A DNA stretch of 64,000 nucleotides from Humulus lupulus (GCF_963169125.1 NC_084799.1:106221143-106285142); one strand, 5' to 3'. Counted from the first letter of the stretch, positions 44,953-58,254 are shown. Numbers and translations are program-made. Notes: generated from the letters alone by a model not told the origin.

Positions 44953-45417
44953 CTAATCCCGCATCACTGTCTCAAGCTCCCAGGTCGCCTCCTCGACCTT
45001 GCTATTTCTCCACAACACTTTAACTAACGGAATCGTCTTATTCCATAGAACTTTATCCTTCCAATCCAAAATCTGAACCGGTCGCTCCTCATAGGACAAA
45101 TCTGTCTGCAGTTCTAAGTCCTCATACTTCAGTACATGCGTTGCATCCGAAACATACTTCCACAACATAGAAACATGAAATACATCACGAACTCCTGACA
45201 ACGACGGTGGCAAGGCCAGCCTGTAAGCCACCTGCCCAACCCTTTCTAGGATCTCAAAGGGTCCAACAAACTGAGGGCTCAACTTTCCCTTTACTCTAAA
45301 CCTCTTCACCCCTCGCAGTGGTGAAACTCGCAAAAACACGTGGTCCCCAACTTGGAACTCCACGTCCCTATGCTTGGGATTAGCGTAGCTTTTCTGTCTA
45401 CTCTGCGAAGCAAGCAT
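44953..45417 (-). pseudogene. pol: Integrase C-terminus with chromodomain
   Basis: The minus frame reads the integrase tail GDHVFLRVSPLRGV, KLSPQFVGPFEILERVG (GPY/F module) and FHVSMLWKYV, then a chromodomain: RPVQILDWKDKVLW, LVKVLWRNSKVEEATWE and the final LETVMRD. The chromodomain is thought to steer integration to chromatin with particular histone marks. It is separated from the integrase core by a stop at 45454-45456 (TAG/TAA region near 'gtcttctaaacc'). Confidence 0.94.
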
Positions 45418-45453
45418 TCTGGCTCGGATATTCTCAATAGCTTCATTTGTCTT

Positions 45454-47076
45454 CTAAACCATATCTGGCCCCAAATATTTTCTCTCACCCATCTCATCCC
45501 AATGAATGGGCGACCTACACTTCCTTCCATATATCATCTCATAAGGGGCCACCCCAATCGTGGGCTGATAACTGTTGTTATACGAAAATTCAATCACCGG
45601 AAGATACTTACTCCAAGACCCCTTGAAGTCAATCACACACGCCCTAAGCATATCTTCCAACACCTGAATCGTCCTCTCAAGCTGTCCATCAGTCTGAGGA
45701 TGAAAGGCTGTGCTAAACTTCAACTGAGTCCCCATGGCTCTTTGCAGAGCTCCCCAAAACTTGGAGGTAAAGATAAGGTCTCGATCAGATACCATAGACT
45801 TAGGAACCCCATGGAGACGAACTATCTCCCTCACATACAACTCTGCATACTGTTCTACTATGTAAGTCGACTTCACTGGCAGAAAATGAGCAGAATTGGT
45901 GTATCTGTCCACTATTACCCACACCGAGTCACAAAGTCCCACAGTCCTGGGTAGACCTCCCACAAAATCCATTGTAATGTCCTCCCACTTCCACTCGGGA
46001 ATACCCAAAGGCTGAAGTAACCCTGCTGGTCGCTGATGCTTAGCTTTCACCTGCTGACATGTCAAACATCTAACCACATACTCCACCACATCATTTTTCA
46101 TCCCGGGACACCAATATAATGTTTGTAGATCATGATACATCTTCGTGGTACCCGGATGAAGTGAGTACGGCATAGTGTGAGACTCATCTAGTGTCTCTCG
46201 TCTGATCCCTTCATCTGCCGGAACACAAATCCGTCCCTGATATCGAAGTATACCAACCTCTGAAACAGAATAATACTTAGCTATCCCTGCTAAGACATTC
46301 TGTCGAACTTCCTGTAGCTGCGCGTCAACAAATTGACCCTCCTTGATCCACTCTAGCAGGGTCGACTGCAAGGTAATATTGGCTAACCGGCCTACCACCA
46401 GCTCTATCTCTGCCCTGGACATCTCATCAGCTAACTCTCTGGAAATCTGAACAACACTAAATAACTGCCCCAAGCCCCTCTGGCTCAATGCATCTGCCAC
46501 CACATTGGCTTTCCTTGGGTGGTAAAGAATGTCACAATCATAGTCTTTAACCAGCTCTAACCAACGCCTTTGCGTCATGTTCAGATCCTTCTGGGTGAAG
46601 AAATACTTCAAACTCTTATGATCAGTGTATATCTCACACTTCTCCCCATACAGGTAATGCCGCCAAACCTTCAGTGCGAATACCACTGCTGCCAACTCCA
46701 AATCATGGGTAGGATACCGCTGTTTGTACTCCTTCAGCTGCCGCGATGCATAAGCTATAACCTTCTCATTTTGCATCAACACACAGCCTAAACCCAACCT
46801 TGAGGCATCACAGTATACCACAAACTTTCCTTCTTTTGAAGGAAGACTCAGTACAGGTGCGGTAATAAGTCATTGCTTCAATTCCTGGAAACTGTGGTCA
46901 CACTTCTCTGACCAAACAAACTTCTGATTCTTTCATGTCAATTCTGTCATCGACGAAGTAATCTTCAAGAATCCTTCTACGAACCGCCTGTAATAACCTG
47001 TTAACCCAAGGAAACTTCGCACCTCCGAGGCGTTCCTTGGCCTCGGCCAATCCCTTACTGCCTCCACCTTAATCCC
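45454..47076 (-). pseudogene. pol: RNase H and integrase core
   Basis: The open minus frame covers 46821-45454; the RT-RNase H connection just upstream (47076-46822) is interrupted by stops. Motifs: [14 protein letters not shown] (RNase H Asp), [27 protein letters not shown], then the HHCC finger ([15 protein letters not shown] ... [11 protein letters not shown]) and the integrase core with [23 protein letters not shown] and [11 protein letters not shown], which give the D-D-E triad. The frame stops after [10 protein letters not shown]. Confidence 0.94.
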
Positions 47077-47937
47077 CTATGCGCCAACTATATTCCCAAG
47101 AAAAGTCACCTCAGGCAACCAAAACTCACACTTTTTAAACTTGGCATATAACCGATGCTCCCTTAACCTCTGTAAGACCTGTCGAAGGTGCCACTTGTGC
47201 TCTGCCTCTGAACTAGAGTATACCAAAATGTCGTCGATGAAGACAATGACGAACTGAACCAAGAAGTCCTTGAACACCCTATTCATTAGAGCCATGAAAG
47301 CTGCCGGGGCATTGGTCAAACCAAAAGACATGACCAAGAACTCGTAGTGCCCATACCACGTTCGGAAGGCCGTCTTCGGTATGTCCTCGTCCTTGATCCT
47401 TAGCTGGTGATAACCAGATCGAAGATCAATCTTTGAGAACACCGTCTTTCCCTGCAACTGATCGAACAAGTCATCAATCCTTGGTAGAGGGTACTTATTC
47501 TTAATGGCCAACTTGTTCAATTCTCTGTAGTCTATACACATCCTCAAAGTCCCGTCCTTCTTCTTAACAAACAAAACTGGAGTTCCCCATGGAGAGTAAC
47601 TCAGCCTGATGAATCCCAAATCCAAAAGTTCTTGTAACTGTATCTTCAATTCCTTCAACTCTGCTAGTGCCATCCTATATGGTGCCCTTGACACTGGCTC
47701 TGTCCCCGATGCAAACTCAATAAAAAACTGAATCTCCCTACGCGGCGACAATCCTGGTAGATCCTCAGGAAATACATCCAAGAACTCACACACCAATCTG
47801 GTCTCCCCCAGCCCTGCTGGCATAACTCTGGTCGTGTCCACTACGCTGGCCAAAAAGCCTATGCATCCTCCCTGCAACAAGTCTCTGGCTCTCAACGCTG
47901 ATATCATTGGTACGCGGGGTCCACATACCACACCCAC
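47077..47937 (-). pseudogene. pol: Chromovirus reverse transcriptase
   Basis: The minus frame 47937-47077 shows [16 protein letters not shown] before the RT, then [46 protein letters not shown] and the catalytic [10 protein letters not shown] (FIDD instead of the commoner YIDD). It ends at a stop just after VTFLGNIVG, within the thumb. It copies element RNA to DNA; the break downstream separates it from RNase H. Confidence 0.95.
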
Positions 47938-48017
47938 GAAGACAAAAGGATCCTCGCCCTTAGGCTAAAAAGTTACCATCTTCTTCCTGCAGTCAATAGT
48001 AGCCCATACCTGACCAA

Positions 48018-48480
48018 TCAGTCCATCCCTAAGATCATGTCAAAATCCCCCATGTCTAACTCAATCAAAACTACCGAAAGCTCCCTACTGTCAATCATCA
48101 CTGGCAGTGCCCTAATCCACCTCCTAGAAACTACTAGTTCCCCTGTAGGCAATAAAGTCCCAAACCCCGTAGTTCGATACTCACTAGGTCTACACAGTTT
48201 ATCAATCACTTTACTAGAAACAAAGGAATGTGTAGCACCAGAATCAATCAATACACTAAAAGGAGAGCCAGTGCTAGAAAGCTGACCTGTCACCACCGAG
48301 GGACTAGCCTCGGCCTCTGCCTGTGTCAAAGTGAATACTCGAGCTGGAGTCAAGCTATCCACCTTTCCTGCTTCCCCTTTCTTTACTGTTGGGCAGTCCT
48401 TCTTGAGATGCCCCACAGTCCCACACACATAACAAGCCTTGGCCCAACATTGGCCCTGATGGCGTCTTCTACACCTTGGG
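48018..48480 (-). pseudogene. Gag zinc knuckle and aspartic protease
   Basis: A CCHC knuckle reads CYVCGTVGHLKKDC on the minus strand at about 48440-48395. It is followed by a linker and a retropepsin with the catalytic LIDSGATHSFVSS and the later flap/dimer region DMGDFDMILGMD. DSGAT is intact. The link to RT (48017-47938) contains a stop. Confidence 0.93.
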
Positions 48481-48674
48481 CACTCCGGATAGGTCCGCCA
48501 CGCCTTGCTGCCCCCCTGACGGCCACCCTAACCACCCCGACCCCTCCTATCAAGACCAACAGCGGTCGAAGTGTCAGGGGTCTTTCTCTTGAAATCACTG
48601 GGGCCTCCGCCCTTACCTAACCCAGAATAAGGAGGCACCCCTCTGCGGCCCTCCCGCCTTACTGCACTTTCCCT

Positions 48675-49457
48675 TCAGATCTTATTCTCCGCTTCCTCAG
48701 CGGTAAGAGCCTTCTCCACTGCCTGGGCATAAGTTGTCCCCCCAGGAACTGTCGTAATCCTCACATCTCGGGCTATCATAGCATTAAGCCCTCTGATAAC
48801 TCTATCCTGCCTAGTTGCATCATTAGGCACAAGATCTAGTGCAAACTTCACGAGTCTGTCAAACTTCAGGGCATATTCTATAACTGTCATACTGCCCTGA
48901 ACCAACCCTACAAACTCATTTACCTTTGCTGCCCTGATGGCAACATTATAATATTTCTGACTGAACAAATCTTTAAATCCTTCCCAACTCAAAGCAGTGA
49001 CGTCCCTGGTCTGTGAAGCTACTTCCCACCAGATGCGAGCATCCTCTCTCAACATATATGTGGCATAGGCCACTCTGTCATGTCCCTCTATCCTCATAAA
49101 ATCCATAATAATAGTAATCATAGTCAACCATTGCTCGACCTTCAATGGATCAGGTCCTCCCTCAAAGATTGGGGGCTGCTGCTTCCTGAACCGCTCAGAT
49201 AACGGATCCCACCTGTTCCCAACCTCTCCTGGCTGCACAACTGGTACCACTGTAGGTGGTACAATAGGGGTAGCACTCCCTAATGGAGCCTGCTGTCGCA
49301 GCAGATGAATTTATTCATCTTGGCTATGTAACTGCACTTGCATATCTGTCATAAGTTGCTTCCAGTTCTCAGGGACTGGTGGAGGGATTTGGCCCTGATC
49401 ATCACCTCCGGTCCCAGATCTAGTGCTGGCTAGTCACGTAGATTTTCTTGGACGCAT
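48675..49457 (-). pseudogene. gag: Chromovirus gag
   Basis: The probable native start is ATG at 49457 (MRPRKST). A TGA follows at codon 8, and a TAA about 50 codons in (near 'gatgaataaattc'). The open part, 49250-48675, holds the Retrotrans_gag core: FEGGPDPLKVEQWL, EDARIWWEVA, WEGFKDLFSQKYY and EFVGLVQGSMTVIEY. CGA-to-TGA would be typical of methylated-cytosine decay. The frame ends at 48675, before the zinc knuckle. Confidence 0.9.
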
Positions 49458-49906
49458 AACTATCTAAGTCAATCTGCAATCAACGACTCGGCAATCAGAC
49501 CATGATGACAGGGTAAAAGCTTCTCCAAAATCCACCAAAGGAACATAGCCAATCACAAACAATCAAAATACAAGCATTTATCCACATGCACTGGCATTGG
49601 TAATAAGCATGCCCCAACATCACCACACAACAGCTAAGATATAGGCACCCATCCATATGCAATAGACAACTAATCATTCATACATTCATTCACATACACA
49701 ACAATGCTAATAAGCAGGCCTCTAAATCATCACACAAAATTCAAGGGCCAGGCCCTATCAGTATCTCATGCTTCAATATTCACAACTCTTTCCACGCATA
49801 CAAGCATATAAGCACATATACACATTACCAAGCCCTGAATTGAACTTTTCTCTAGCAGCGAATGTACATGTCCAGCCGGTCTTCAGGAACCCTTAAACCT
49901 AGGACA
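49458..49906 (-). other. Leader between the primer-binding site and gag
   Basis: About 450 bp of untranslated leader of the chromovirus. A 60-codon minus ORF (49677-49495) has no recognisable domain and probably is not used. Confidence 0.6.
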
Positions 49907-49917
49907 CTCTGATACAA
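49907..49917 (-). promoter_or_regulatory. Primer-binding site of the chromovirus
   Basis: The minus strand reads TTGTATCAGAG three bases after the 5' LTR. It differs at one base from TGGTATCAGAG, the site complementary to initiator tRNA-Met used by Tekay/Del elements. Confidence 0.8.
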
Positions 49918-49920
49918 AGT

Positions 49921-52242
49921 TGTAATGCCTTGGATAATCAAGACCGCTACACTGTGTACTTTTAAGGTGCAGGACTTGCTAATCAAGTCTTTTAGTTAAA
50001 AACGTGTCACTGAAAACATTAATGTGCTAGGGTTAAAATGTTTGGGTATCAAAAGACACATTTCATATAACTAAACATTTTTACAAATGGGATCCCAAAA
50101 GAAACAACGTTCAAAAGTTAGTTTACAAAATTGACAGTGTATAGACAACCACTAGCCATTCTAAAGGCAAAACAGATGTTTATGGCTCTCTTGTCCTTGT
50201 CTCCCCTCAACTGTGGTGGCTGAGCAGCTATTCATGTACATTCTGCTCCCAGAGCTCTCCAAATCAGGGCTGATCAAGCTTTCCCTTGCCTTTACCTACA
50301 CCACGAAGCACCCGTGATCCAAGACCCAACAAGAAAGCACAATATCATAACACAAGTACTGATAATAATCATAAACTCTCTAAGCATGTTTAAACATTTA
50401 GCAATCCCTAATAAGCATATAACTTATTGACATAAACATGAATTCACAAGCTATCACTTAGCCATTCAACATATCATATTCAACAATCAACCACAACAAC
50501 CAGATTACACAATAAATAGAGTCGACACCCTTAGGTCGCACCCTCTGTTTACCCCACTGACTCTGGCCCGCTTAAACTGAGCTTAGTGCATAATAAGCTG
50601 TCCTCAGCTACAAGTGGCTGAGCCGCGCCCTGTGCGCTAATGTAAACTCCGGCACTTTTAGGCCATTTGTCTACTATTTACATGGCATAATACCATCCTC
50701 TAAAAATCATACAAACACAGGGAACCCTTAGTCCCATTATGAATCCACAACCAGGTGCAGTTTTCTTACCTTTAATTTCCAAGTTTACTGATTACGAGCG
50801 ACGCCTCTCGAGCACGATCCGTTTCCCGAGCCCTAGCTTAATACCTAGTCACAACCAAGATAGGGAAAACCATTAATAATCGACTTAAGATTTCCGGATA
50901 AGGTTCTAGCTTCCGAGACATCGAATTCCATCAAACACGGTGGTGGAATTGATCCCGAGCACCCTAGGTTAGGTTCCCGTACTTAAAACCTCCAAAAGAC
51001 CAAAAATACCCTTAAGGGTCGTGGCCCTTGAAACCCATGCCACGGCCCGCCCCTTGAAACAGAGGCTAGGCCTCCCTGAAGATAGACACACGCTGCGGCC
51101 CTTCCCCTATGGCGCCACGACACTTCCTCACCTCAGAGCCTTCCTGGCTCTTCCTTGATCCGTAGGGCCGCGACACTCTAGAACAGAGCTGCGGCCCAGC
51201 CCCTCGTGCCCAAAAAATCCACCATTTTTAACATCCCAACCTTGCTCAAAACTACCCCAAACCATCCTAATTCCAAAACCCACTGATCACAAAACTTCTA
51301 ACATGATTCTAGTAACATAATCCAACAAAAACCTAGCTTAGAAACTCATTAAAATCCCATTTTAATTTCTGAAACCCAGAAGCTCAAGAACATAACAACC
51401 AGCCATGAAAACACCAGAATTCAACCATTAGATCATAAATTCAAGCTTACCTTCACTGCAGAACCACTTCTCCAAGCAAATTCTGGGCTAACTCCCAAGC
51501 TTTCTGCCTTAATTCAACCTTGAAATTAAGAACCTAAGAACTCTTAGATTTCAACCCAAAAACCCCATAGTCAACTAATCAAAAATGAAATTCAGTGCTT
51601 ACCTTAGTTTCTAGTTTGATTCCTTAGCTTCCACGAAGTTAATCCTTCAATTCCTCAGCTCAAACCTCTGAATTCCCAGCCAAATCCCTTTAGTTTTCAG
51701 TGATTTCCTTGGGAGAGAAGAGGAGAGAAGGAAAGAGAAAGGAAAGGGTCGGTTCCTTGAGTTTCCACTGTTTTTCCTAAGTTTTGTCTATCTATCCACA
51801 AGCAATTAAACCAATCCTGAGGCTCGGGGTACCGGAAACGTCCCCGAGGGCAAAATGGTAAAATTCCCCAGTATTCCCGCCTAAACTTCCTAACCTCAAA
51901 TATATCTCAAATTATTTATTTCCATGACCCGATAACCCAAATAATCATCTAGTACCCAAAACACCCCTTGACTTGCCCCAAATCAAACATTAAGCCCTGT
52001 TGTGACTTTCCCGCTAACTAGCTCCCTAGGATCGCCTCAAGTCGCATGCTGCAGATTTACCCACATAATAATATGGTTCTCACAATTATAGCATATAATC
52101 ACATTTACATTCATATAGCCACACAAGCATGCTTATCATATAATCATGCATTAAATTAATAAATTCATGCATAAGCCGCTTATGCCCTCCCGGCACACTA
52201 ATCAAGGCCCTTAAGCCATATTAGTGATTTTGGGTCGTTACA
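49921..52242 (-). repeat. 5' LTR of the chromovirus
   Basis: 2322 bp and collinear with 42575-44895, with scattered substitutions (for example four in the first 86 bp at the left end). On the minus strand it starts TGTAACGACCC and ends GGCATTACA. Confidence 0.95.
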
Positions 52243-53010
52243 TCAGACTTCCAAATGCAAATGCGTAATGAACCTTTCTCATTGCATTTTCATCTTCAGG
52301 TGTCTGGGGAGACTACTTCTTTGAAAGATGAATTCCATGGCGGGACGGTAAATGCCCTTTCTTGGAATTTGTCATTAAGAAGCGTTCAAGCACTTTATCT
52401 ATGTAAGCTGCTTGAGATAGAGCTAAGTGTCTATTCTTTCTATCCCTAATGATCTAGATACCTAGAACATAACTTGCTTCACCCAAATCCTTCATCTGGA
52501 ATTGAATGCTCAGCTAATTCTTCACATCTGACAATTTCTTAACATTGTTTCCAATGAGTAAGATATCATCTACATAAAGAACCAGGAGTACCACTATTTG
52601 ATTTGCCTTCAGTTGGTAAACACAAGGCTCATCAATATTTTGTTCAAAGGCATAGGTTTTGATTATTTCATCAAACCTAAGATTTCGGGAATGAGAAGCT
52701 TACTTAAGTCCATAGATGGACCTATTCAACTTGCAAACTTTTCCTTCTTGTCCAGCTACTTTACATCCTTCTGGTTGATCCATATAAATGACTTCGTCAA
52801 GCTTTCCATTATGAAAAGCTGTCTTGACGTCCATTTTCCAAATCTCATAGTCGAGATTGGATGCTATGGATAGGAGGGTGCAAATGGATTTGAGCATGGC
52901 TACCGGATTAAAAGTTTCCTCATAGTCCACGCCTACTCTTTGGGTATAACCCGTTGCCACTAATCGAGCTTCATAAATCTTGATATTTTCATGAACACCT
53001 CATTTCTTCT
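52243..53010 (-). pseudogene. copia reverse transcriptase
   Basis: Minus-strand text from about 53010 to 52243, in several frames. It shows [20 protein letters not shown], the finger/palm [19 protein letters not shown] and [13 protein letters not shown] in 52960-52700, and the catalytic LYVDDILLIGN at about 52585-52555. It ends at 'GSL' at the chromovirus junction; the next residues (MYAM) are at 42570. At least two frame changes and a stop after YGLK break it. Confidence 0.92.
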
Positions 53011-53275
53011 TATAAATCCACTTGCACCCAATGGCCCTAAAGCCACTAGGTGCTTCCACAAGATCCCAAACGGAATTCGAATACATGGACTCCATTACTT
53101 ATTTCATGGCTTCGAGTCATAGTTCCTTTTCAGGGCTAGCCATTGCCTATTTGAAAGACAACAGATCATCATCAATAGTGTCACCAACAACCATATTGTT
53201 TTCACCATCCAAACTATAGGGAACTAGGTTCCTAGAAACCCTCCCACTACCACGAGGCTCTGTGACTGTTTGCTC

Positions 53276-54250
53276 CTAAACAGTGGTACTTTCTTCATTT
53301 AAATCGACTTGCGTTAGTTGGACATGAAGAGTGGGAGTTTCATCATCAACTCGCATTGATGAAAATGGAACATTGGTTGGAGTCAATTCTTTAACCATCT
53401 CCTCTAAAACTACTTTTTTGCGTGGTTTGAAGTTTTGGACATAGTCATTTTCCAAAAAAATAGCATTTGTAGAAGTAAACACTTTCTTTTCTAAATAAAT
53501 ATAGAAAAGTCCACCCTGAGTACGTTTAAGATAGCCAACAAACATGCAAACTTCAGTTCGCGGTTCTAGCTTTCCTTCCTTTTTCCTCAGGACGTGGCCG
53601 GGACACCCCCAGATTCTATAATGGCATAAACTAGGTTCACGACCATTCCAGCATTCTAAAGGTGTTTTGGGGATTGATTTAGATGGCATGACATTGAGAA
53701 TGTCATTCGCAATTTCAATTGCATGTCCCCAGATCGAAGTTGATAGAGTTGAGTAACTAAGCATGCATCTAACCATTTCCAATAAAGTTCTATTCCAGAT
53801 TTTCACTACACCATTTTGTTGCGAAGTACCTGGGGTAGTAAGTTGTAATAAAATCCCAAGTTTAGTTAAATGATCTTGGAACTACATATCAAAATATTCT
53901 CCACCCCTATCAGATCGCAAGGTCTTTAACATTTTACCTAATTGGTTCTGAGCCATTGCTAGGAATTCCTGAAAATTTGAAAATGTTTATGATTTCCTAT
54001 GCATTAGGTAAAGGCATGAGTATTTAGAGTAATCGTCAATGAAAGTGACGAAATACTCAAAACCACCCCTGGCTTGTACATTCAAAGGTCCACAAACATC
54101 TGAATGCACAAGTCCAAGTGGTTCTTTGGCCCTATCACCCTTTGCAGAGAATGGACGCTTGGTGAGTTTGCCTTCTAGACAAGATTCACAGACAGGTCAT
54201 TCACCTAAGGTGAGTTCCCTCAAAGGATCGTCCTTTGTAAGTCTTTGAAT
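53276..54250 (-). pseudogene. copia integrase
   Basis: The core lies at 54250-53807 with stops (LVHSDVCGPLNVQARGG, VTFIDDYSKYS, giving the two Asp residues) and continues in the open frame 53806-53276 (IWNRTLLEMVRCML, WGHAIEIANDILN, WNGREPSLCHYRIWGCPGHV, VGYLKRTQGG). The usual 'NGVSERRNRT' reads NGVVKIWNRT here, so the catalytic Glu is replaced by Lys. The integrase of this copy would be dead even without the stops. Confidence 0.9.
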
Positions 54251-54433
54251 TTTGTCATAGCCAATGTGACCTAGTCTCAAGTGCCATAAATACGTCATAT
54301 TATCGTTATCGATCTTTCATCATTTATTGGTCCTAGATTTAGCTACTTTGAATAAATCATTGTTAAGAGCGAGGGGTTCGTTAGGTTGCAGAATATAAAG
54401 CCCATTTTCCAAACATGTAATACACAATTGTGA

Positions 54434-55340
54434 TCAATTGTAGGAAATAGATATATTAGAACTTGTGAAAGTCATAACAAATTGTTCTAATTGCAACATG
54501 GAAACTGAAATTAAGTTCTTACTAAAATCTGGAATAAAAAATACATCATTTAAAATTAAGTATTTATTTCTGAACTTTAGACGAGCTATTCCTCTAGCTT
54601 GGACTGCAACGAACACTCTGTTTTCAACTCTAAGCTTTAAGCCGCCTTTGTCCACTTCCTCCCACGATTCAAGAAGTTGTAAAGAGTGGCAACCATGGTT
54701 GGTAGATCTAGAATCAATAATCCAAATAGATTTATCATTCTCTAAAACTAATGTTTCTAAGATAAATGAATTATAATCATTACCTTTGTTTTTCGCTGCT
54801 AGAAACTTGGGGCAATCCTATTTCCAATGCCCCTTCTCTTTGCAGTGAAAACACTAACCTTAACCTTTCTTGTTTTTCTTGTTCTTCCCCTTAGGCGTCT
54901 ATGCAGTTGGTTGTGCCCTCGTCTTTGTAGCCTTTATAGGCTTGGGGTTGTTGTTTTTTCCAACTTTCCTCTTGTTTCCAACTTTCAAAGATGAAGCTTG
55001 GTTAGCTTCAGCCTTAGCTGGATCAGCAGCAACAACAATAGTCTTATTTTCTCCTCACTTATTAGGTCCACCCATGATAGACTTGAAAGTCTGATGATCG
55101 TTAATGAGCTGCGTCAGACCATAGGTGATTTGATTATGAACGTGCGAACACGGTGCCATCACGAACGTGCGCAGACGGTGCTTGTTCTGGGGATTCCTCA
55201 GTCATGACGAACTCGGAGTTGTTACCAATCAACATTGTGTTGATATTCTGCTTCCACTTAAGGAAGTTTTCTCCAGTGATTTTCTTCATCAAAAGTTGAG
55301 AAAGGATGGGAGTAGACACAACCATACTAAAATCGACCAA
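54434..55340 (-). pseudogene. copia gag, zinc knuckle and protease
   Basis: Gag starts at ATG 55340 (ISQLLMKKI-like segment; TGENFLKWKQNINTML) and is open only to 55134, then frameshifted and apparently shortened. A CCHC knuckle reads CFHCKEKGHWK, stop, DC near 54850-54810. The protease motif DSGAT reads DSRST near 54712, so the active-site Gly is lost. The segment 54655-54434 (LILNDVFFIPDFSKNLISV) is the usual region between protease and integrase. Confidence 0.88.
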
Positions 55341-57697
55341 TTATCAATAAAATAGAAATCAATTACTTTTCCTCAATAAAACTCATATTCACACAAATTT
55401 CAAGAAATAACACAACATATACCAAAAATATGTAAGATATGAGAAAAAAAATACCAAACTAATCATATCTCTATTTCTTAGGTTTTTAACTAATCTATGA
55501 TATCCTTGTCCTGATTGGCGAGAGTAAAAAATACCGCTACTTAAATAAAGTTGTAAACTTATTTAATAATGGACACCATTATTAACAACCTACTATTCGA
55601 TCAAAATAAGAAAACAAAATCTCTTATTTTATGAGCTAGACTCACAGTTTCGATATTCAATAGATTTAGTCCTAGTAGTCACCGTAGGGGTGAGTCTAGT
55701 AGAATTTGACATATAATTATCTATCTTTTGAAATCTAACCTTGTCAAAATAACTAATGAACACCTTCCGTAGGGGGACGAATCAAGGCGTCTCGAGGCCC
55801 CATTAAGCTATTGACCTTATTAAACCAACAATGGAGATCGAATATAATTCTTAAAATAAGCTCATTATAAAATAGTATTTTTATTATTTATGTTTAGAAA
55901 ATTAATGACTATGGTTCTCCAAAAAATTGAAAAGATTACATTTTTAAAACCAAAGTCCTATAATTTCCTATTAATTCTAAAGTGTCATATTGAAACAAAT
56001 TCAATTAATTTAGAATTAATTTGTTGCTAATCAATATTTAGGTTTAACTAATATAATGAATCTATACAATTAAGTCCAACTCAGGTAAATGGGTCTTAAC
56101 AATTGGGCTTGTATGGAGGAGGACTGGGTCCAGTATGTCATTCCCACTACAAAGGCCCCCAAACTTCCAAACGATGTCCAAAAGACAGGAATTTAAACAT
56201 TCGTTTTATTAATTGATTAGGCCTACTATAGTCATGCAAAACAAATGGGCCTTCACAAGTGGAACCACCCACAAGAAAGGAATTTAAACTTTACATTTTC
56301 TAATGGGTCCAAATAAAACCTATCATTTTATGAATATTTTATTTGGCAAAATCCATATATCTAGCAAACATATGGTCCACTATATGCATGTAAGCCCAAT
56401 TGCAAAAATACCACATATAGTGCAAACAGACATGTTATAATTGGATGAGCCTAATCATGTTACTATATGAACAAGTCTATGATTCATGCAAAAATACCAC
56501 AATTTATTATCTAGAATATATCAAAAATTCGAATTAATTAAATTTTTACAAAAATAAGTCAATTTAAATGAAATTTATCAACAATTAACAAAAGTTAATT
56601 TAAATTTATTTATCAACAATCAACTTGGTTTAGGTTAATTTGAAAAAAAAATTAATTTAATTTAATTGAGATTTATCAATAATTAACCAAAGTTAATTTA
56701 AATCTCATTTAAAAAATATATATTTTATTAACTGGTTGAAAAAAAAATGATATTTTTCAAAATTTAACCAATTTTAAATTTTAAAACAATATCTTAATTG
56801 TTTTTCAAAAAATATCTTGTGTTGTTACAACAATAAGCTAATATTTTAAACATTTAAAAATAAATAAGATATTAATAGTAATAATAACCCTAAAATAACT
56901 CAAAATAGTTAAACAAATTCAAATATCATTGAGAATATCTAACTAACAAACTTCAAATTTCAAATAATTTAAATATTAAAAACTATAGAATAAACATATA
57001 TTTATATTTTCAAATAAAGATTTAATAAAAATTACAAGTATTTAAAAGAAAATATCTTAAATATCTAATATCTTAATTCTAATATTTTAATATATTAAAA
57101 TATTTAAAATTAAGTTGTTAGTCTATTTTTAAATTTAAATTTGAATCTTTGTAAAAATATCTAATTATTTTTTAAATATCTTATTTTAAATATTTTTTAA
57201 ATGATAAAACATATTTGATATTTTTGGCTTTGATTATAAATAATAAATTTTCACATTTTTATTTTTATTTTTTTAAAATTCAGATGAACAGTACCTGAGA
57301 CAATACTGTTCATCGTGAGCGTTGATGGCTGGGGTGCAAGGGGATGCTCGTGCGTGATGCCTTCTGGCTATCGAGAGGTGCACGCAGGGCTGCGGGGCGA
57401 TGTGTGCGTGTGTGGTCAGCCAGGAAAAATTTCCGAAAAAAATTTTTGTGCAATTTTTTCAAACCAAAATCATTTTCTAATTAATTTTTAACATGTTTTA
57501 CACAAAATAAAGCATATATAAAAATTAATGGCATAGAAAACACAAAAAAATAATCTAAAAATTGCTAATAATCACATAGAATTCAATATGCTTCATAAAA
57601 TCATGAAATCCATCCAATTATTCAAATACATCAAATATTTCAATTTTTAACAAGTTCATGCATGAAAATAAAGATTACCAAAGGCTCTGAGTCCAGT
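55341..57697 (-). other. Leader of the copia element with primer-binding site
   Basis: About 2.36 kb of AT-rich sequence without a recognisable gene, between gag and the 5' LTR. Beside the LTR the minus strand reads ACTGGACTCAGAGCC, close to the TGGTATCAGAGC site for initiator tRNA-Met. A short GC-richer island at 57290-57425 breaks the AT-rich background. The leader is long for this kind of element and could hide an old insertion, but no target duplication was seen. Confidence 0.6.
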
Positions 57698-58254
57698 TGT
57701 TGGAAAAACTTATACAAGATCTTTATTTATTTTCATGTAGATCTAATATTAAACAAGTTAATATGAGACAACCTAGAACATGTTTCTAAAATTGAATTCA
57801 AAGAGAAATAATGATAAGAATACTTATATTATACGCAGCGGAATAATAGAGTCCTTCCTTTAGTTTCTCTAAACCTTGTATCCTTTTTGTTGTAGAGTAT
57901 TACTAAGAAATTAAACCGATCATCAATTTTCTTCACAGTCTTCCAAAGTATCATTAGAATCACCTAGACTAGAGTGGGAAATTCTCAACACATGAGATAG
58001 ATACAGAGAGAAGAAGAGAAAAAGAACAATGAGACTTAGAAAATGACTTATGTTTAGAGAGAATCTAAAACCCATCAGAAACTTGTGTTTCAGAAATCTG
58101 AACTTAGGTTTTGACTTATATGTTCAACTCTCTGTTATCCCCAAAAATTGGAGATCAATGACGTGGCAATAAAAGTGACCCGGTAGACTGGTGAAGAGTT
58201 GGGACTGCTTGAAAGATGTCATAACCAAGCCAAGTGCACCTTGGTCCGAGGAAA

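Larger units (their letters stand above)
42575..52242 (-). mobile_element. Complete Tekay/Del-type Ty3 chromovirus
   Basis: A 9.67-kb minus-strand element: 5' LTR 52242-49921, primer-binding site, gag, zinc knuckle and protease, RT, RNase H, integrase, chromodomain, polypurine tract, 3' LTR 44895-42575. The C-terminal chromodomain defines chromoviruses; the tRNA-iMet-like primer site and long LTRs fit Tekay/Del. The flanks TCAGT/TCAGA match with one mismatch (or ATCAG perfectly if the LTR limits shift by one base). Stops and frameshifts interrupt every gene region. The LTRs differ by a few percent by eye (not counted). Confidence 0.96.

Noticed and set aside
42569..52246. Whether the chromovirus LTR starts TTGTAAT with a perfect ATCAG duplication
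   Set aside because: Possible, but it would break the usual TG...CA ends. The TCAGT/TCAGA reading with one mismatch was kept, and the one-base ambiguity is noted.
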